Assembly (NCBI GenBank): GCA_946412245.1
Contig: CAMKGM010000012.1
Location: 1 to 64,000 of the forward strand
DNA from: an uncultured Bacteroidales bacterium
GTDB lineage: Bacteria; Bacteroidota; Bacteroidia; Bacteroidales; Muribaculaceae
Direction of reading: 5' to 3'
DNA length: 64,000 nucleotides
Both the position numbers and the translations under genes were made by a program. Under the pieces are notes generated by a model. The model was given only the letters and a program-made list of their open reading frames with translations, had not been told where the DNA came from and searched no databases. Positions 62,027-64,000 of this stretch are shown piece after piece (position 1 is the first letter of the stretch; each line of letters begins with the position of its first letter).

Positions 62027-63460
62027 ATGCGTTACTTTCATCTAATCTTAGCCTTAGTTTTCGCAAGCGTGGTAGCCCCGGCGCAGAAGGTGCTTTCGCT
62101 TGACTCCTGCCGTAGCATGGCTTTGCGAAACAATAAAGAGATTAAAGCGGCACAGGTGCAACAAGAGATTGCCTCCTATCAGCGACAACAGGCTCATGCG
62201 GCCTATTTGCCGTCGGTCGACTTTCAGGGTACTTATATCTACAACTCCAAGAAAATCTCGATGGTTGAAAAGGACGAGATGTTGCCCACTAAGTCGTTTA
62301 ACCCTGCTACAGGCGGCTATGATTACAACCTGGTTGTGAATCCCGAAACGGGTCAACCCCTGGTTGTGAACGGCACTCCGGTTCCTTCAACTGTGGCATT
62401 ACTGCCCAAGAGTGCGCTGACCTATAACATTCACAGCGTGTTTGCCGGTGCCATCACCATTACACAACCCATCTATATGGGTGGTAAAATCAAGGCGATG
62501 AATGAGATAACGCGCTATGCCGAGGAACTGGCACGACTCGCGCGCGACCGTAAAGCCGAGGACCTGATATATGAGGTCGATGCGGCCTACTGGCAAGTGG
62601 TCTCGCTCCGAGCCAAGCAGGAACTGGCTAAGAGCTATGTGGAACTCGTGGAAGCGCTCGACCGCGATGTGGCGAAGATGCTGGAACAAGGCGTTGCCAC
62701 CAAGTCAACCTTGCTCTCAGTGGATGTGAAGGTGAACGAAGCACATGTAGACCTCACCAGAGTCAACAATGGGGTGGTGCTTGCCCGAATGCTGTTGGCG
62801 CAATTGTGCGGAATGCCCATCAATGAGCAATTTGAATTGGCCGATGAAGGGAGCGATGACCTGATGACAACCCTCAACCCAGCTCATGTGGACATGAACG
62901 AGGTCTACAGCCGTCGTGCCGATGTCAATTCGCTTGTGCTTGCCACCAAAATCTATGATGAGAAGGCCAAGGTGGCTCGTGCCGAGATGATGCCCACCGT
63001 TGCCGCGATTGGCGCAGCTCACACCTCAAACCCGAATATGTACAACGGTTTCAAGAACCGATTTGGTTTCGGGTTCAGCATTGGCGCCATTGTGAAGATT
63101 CCCTTGTGGCACTGGGGCGGATTGAGCAACAAGTATAAAGAGGCTAAGGCCGAAGCAAGGCTCAAACAACTGGAACTTGATAATGCCAAGGAGAAGATTG
63201 AGCTGCAGGTGCGTCAAGCATCCTTCCGCTACGACGAGGCCTATAAGACCTATGAGGCAACCAATGCCAACTTGAATGAGGCCAATGAAAACCTGCGCGT
63301 GGCGCAGATTGGCTTCAAGGAAGGCGTGGCCACTGCCGACGATGTTCTCACCGCGCAGACGGCTTGGCTCAAGGCTCACAGCGAGAAGGTGGATGCCGAG
63401 ATTGACGTGCGCCTGTGCGATGTCTATCTTTCGAAGGTGCTTGGCACTATGAAATACTGA
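62027..63460 (+). CDS. TolC-family outer-membrane efflux protein
   Basis: A 477-residue outer-membrane channel component of a tripartite efflux or type I secretion system. It has a signal peptide (about 1-19), LDSCRSMALRNNKEIKAAQ near the start and two long helical hairpins; the second ends with FKEGVATADDVLTAQTAWLKAH, typical of TolC. A TATATTTG box at 61980-61987 is its probable -7 element. The HlyD-family gene begins 41 nt downstream. Confidence 0.9.
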   Translation: MRYFHLILALVFASVVAPAQKVLSLDSCRSMALRNNKEIKAAQVQQEIASYQRQQAHAAYLPSVDFQGTYIYNSKKISMVEKDEMLPTKSFNPATGGYDYNLVVNPETGQPLVVNGTPVPSTVALLPKSALTYNIHSVFAGAITITQPIYMGGKIKAMNEITRYAEELARLARDRKAEDLIYEVDAAYWQVVSLRAKQELAKSYVELVEALDRDVAKMLEQGVATKSTLLSVDVKVNEAHVDLTRVNNGVVLARMLLAQLCGMPINEQFELADEGSDDLMTTLNPAHVDMNEVYSRRADVNSLVLATKIYDEKAKVARAEMMPTVAAIGAAHTSNPNMYNGFKNRFGFGFSIGAIVKIPLWHWGGLSNKYKEAKAEARLKQLELDNAKEKIELQVRQASFRYDEAYKTYEATNANLNEANENLRVAQIGFKEGVATADDVLTAQTAWLKAHSEKVDAEIDVRLCDVYLSKVLGTMKY

Positions 63461-63501
63461 TGTGACTTAATCTTTAAACGAATTTCTAAATACTACCCAA
63501 T

Positions 63502-64000
63502 ATGACAACTGAAAACAATGATCAGCAGGTGAATTTGACCGAAGTCGGCGACAATGTGGTCGATCAGAAAACCATCGTCAAGAAGAAAGACCGCGCCCTT
63601 TTGCTATCGCTTGCTATATTCGCGCTTGTGATTGCCGGCGTGGCGGTTGCCGGAATTCTTTCCCTTAAGCCCGCCGAAGAGACTATTCAAGGCCAGGCCG
63701 ATTGCGAGACTACACGCGTCTCGGGAAAATTGCCCGGACGAATTGTCAAGTTCTATGTGAAAGAAGGTGACTATGTGCACAAGGGCGACAAGCTGGTGAG
63801 CATCTACTCGTCGACTGTGGATGCAAAATTGTCGCAAGCCAAGTCGATGCAAGGCGTGGCAGCTTCGCAGAGCCAAAAGGTGGATCGAGGCACTCGCGAT
63901 GAGTTGAAGAACTCGGCCTACAATATGTGGCAACAGGCTAAGGCCGCCGAAGAAATTGCGCAGAAGACCTATCAGCGCATGGAGTCGCTCTATGCACAAG
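63502..64000 (+). CDS. HlyD-family membrane fusion protein, 5' part
   Basis: The frame opens at ATG 63502 and runs to the window edge without a stop (166 codons). It encodes a cytoplasmic start (TTENNDQQVNLTEVG), one transmembrane helix (about 34-53: LLLSLAIFALVIAGVAVAGI), then the biotinyl-lipoyl-like segment GKLPGRIVKFYVKEGDYVHKG and KLVSIYSSTVDAKLSQAKS, the HlyD/EmrA signature, and the start of a helical hairpin. With the TolC-type gene upstream it forms an efflux or secretion operon; an inner-membrane pump probably follows. Confidence 0.9.
   Translation, partial: MTTENNDQQVNLTEVGDNVVDQKTIVKKKDRALLLSLAIFALVIAGVAVAGILSLKPAEETIQGQADCETTRVSGKLPGRIVKFYVKEGDYVHKGDKLVSIYSSTVDAKLSQAKSMQGVAASQSQKVDRGTRDELKNSAYNMWQQAKAAEEIAQKTYQRMESLYAQ

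Noticed and set aside
63604-63999. Minus-strand frame at the right edge
   Set aside because: The plus strand there encodes the HlyD-family protein with a clear start and transmembrane segment.

Overview
The window looks like a chromosomal segment of a gut-type Bacteroidales, probably near Muribaculaceae/Prevotellaceae (lineage is inference). Evidence: two C25-family PorU-like proteins of the type IX secretion system (T9SS), BspA-type leucine-rich repeat proteins, a DUF4270 lipoprotein, a BACON-like domain, weak Shine-Dalgarno signals, and many promoters of the Bacteroidetes form TTG-N19/20-TAnnTTTG. There are no phage genes, transposases, CRISPR arrays or rRNA genes.

Layout. 0-3.2 kb: yqgE, an aspartate kinase without ACT domains, thrC. 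3.2-11.1 kb: three exported dockerin proteins on the minus strand, two of them paralogous phosphodiester-glycosidase-like proteins, around a glycine-zipper lipoprotein. 11.2-19.6 kb: two PorU-like C25 peptidases around rex and a degenerate FAH-fold gene. 20-32.3 kb: arginine catabolism (rocD, arcCBA, pruA), with an alcohol dehydrogenase/aldo-keto reductase/exported flavodoxin cluster and an AlgI/AlgJ-like O-acetylation pair between them. 32.5-34.5 kb: a gingipain-type adhesin without a protease domain. 34.8-35.4 kb: rplU-rpmA. 35.7-48.8 kb: four BspA/LRR dockerin proteins, interrupted by trmB, an Mrp ATPase and an M48 lipoprotein. The last LRR gene lies between direct repeats of a GC-rich hairpin mosaic (44.3-45.35 kb and 49.0-49.5 kb). 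49.9-64 kb: tRNA-Thr, DUF4270 and single-domain glycogen synthase genes, a Spy/CpxP-like protein, three PepSY-like genes, a chimeric asnS/PepSY gene remnant, an outer-membrane beta-barrel gene, asnS, an rluB with a long Q/R/G/Y-rich tail, purB, two tRNA-Val genes, a coiled-coil protein, and the start of a TolC/HlyD efflux operon.

How the genes may work together. Seven secreted proteins carry type I dockerin-like repeats. Two of these also carry a cohesin-like domain and a T9SS-type C-terminal domain, so a surface complex is conceivable (inference). ADI-pathway genes convert arginine to ornithine with ATP gain, and rocD plus pruA would carry ornithine on to glutamate. The least explained features are the hairpin mosaic flanking the large bspA-like gene, a recurrent intergenic motif (core GGCCTAATGACCGATTTGGG, four copies), and the chimeric asnS/PepSY locus.
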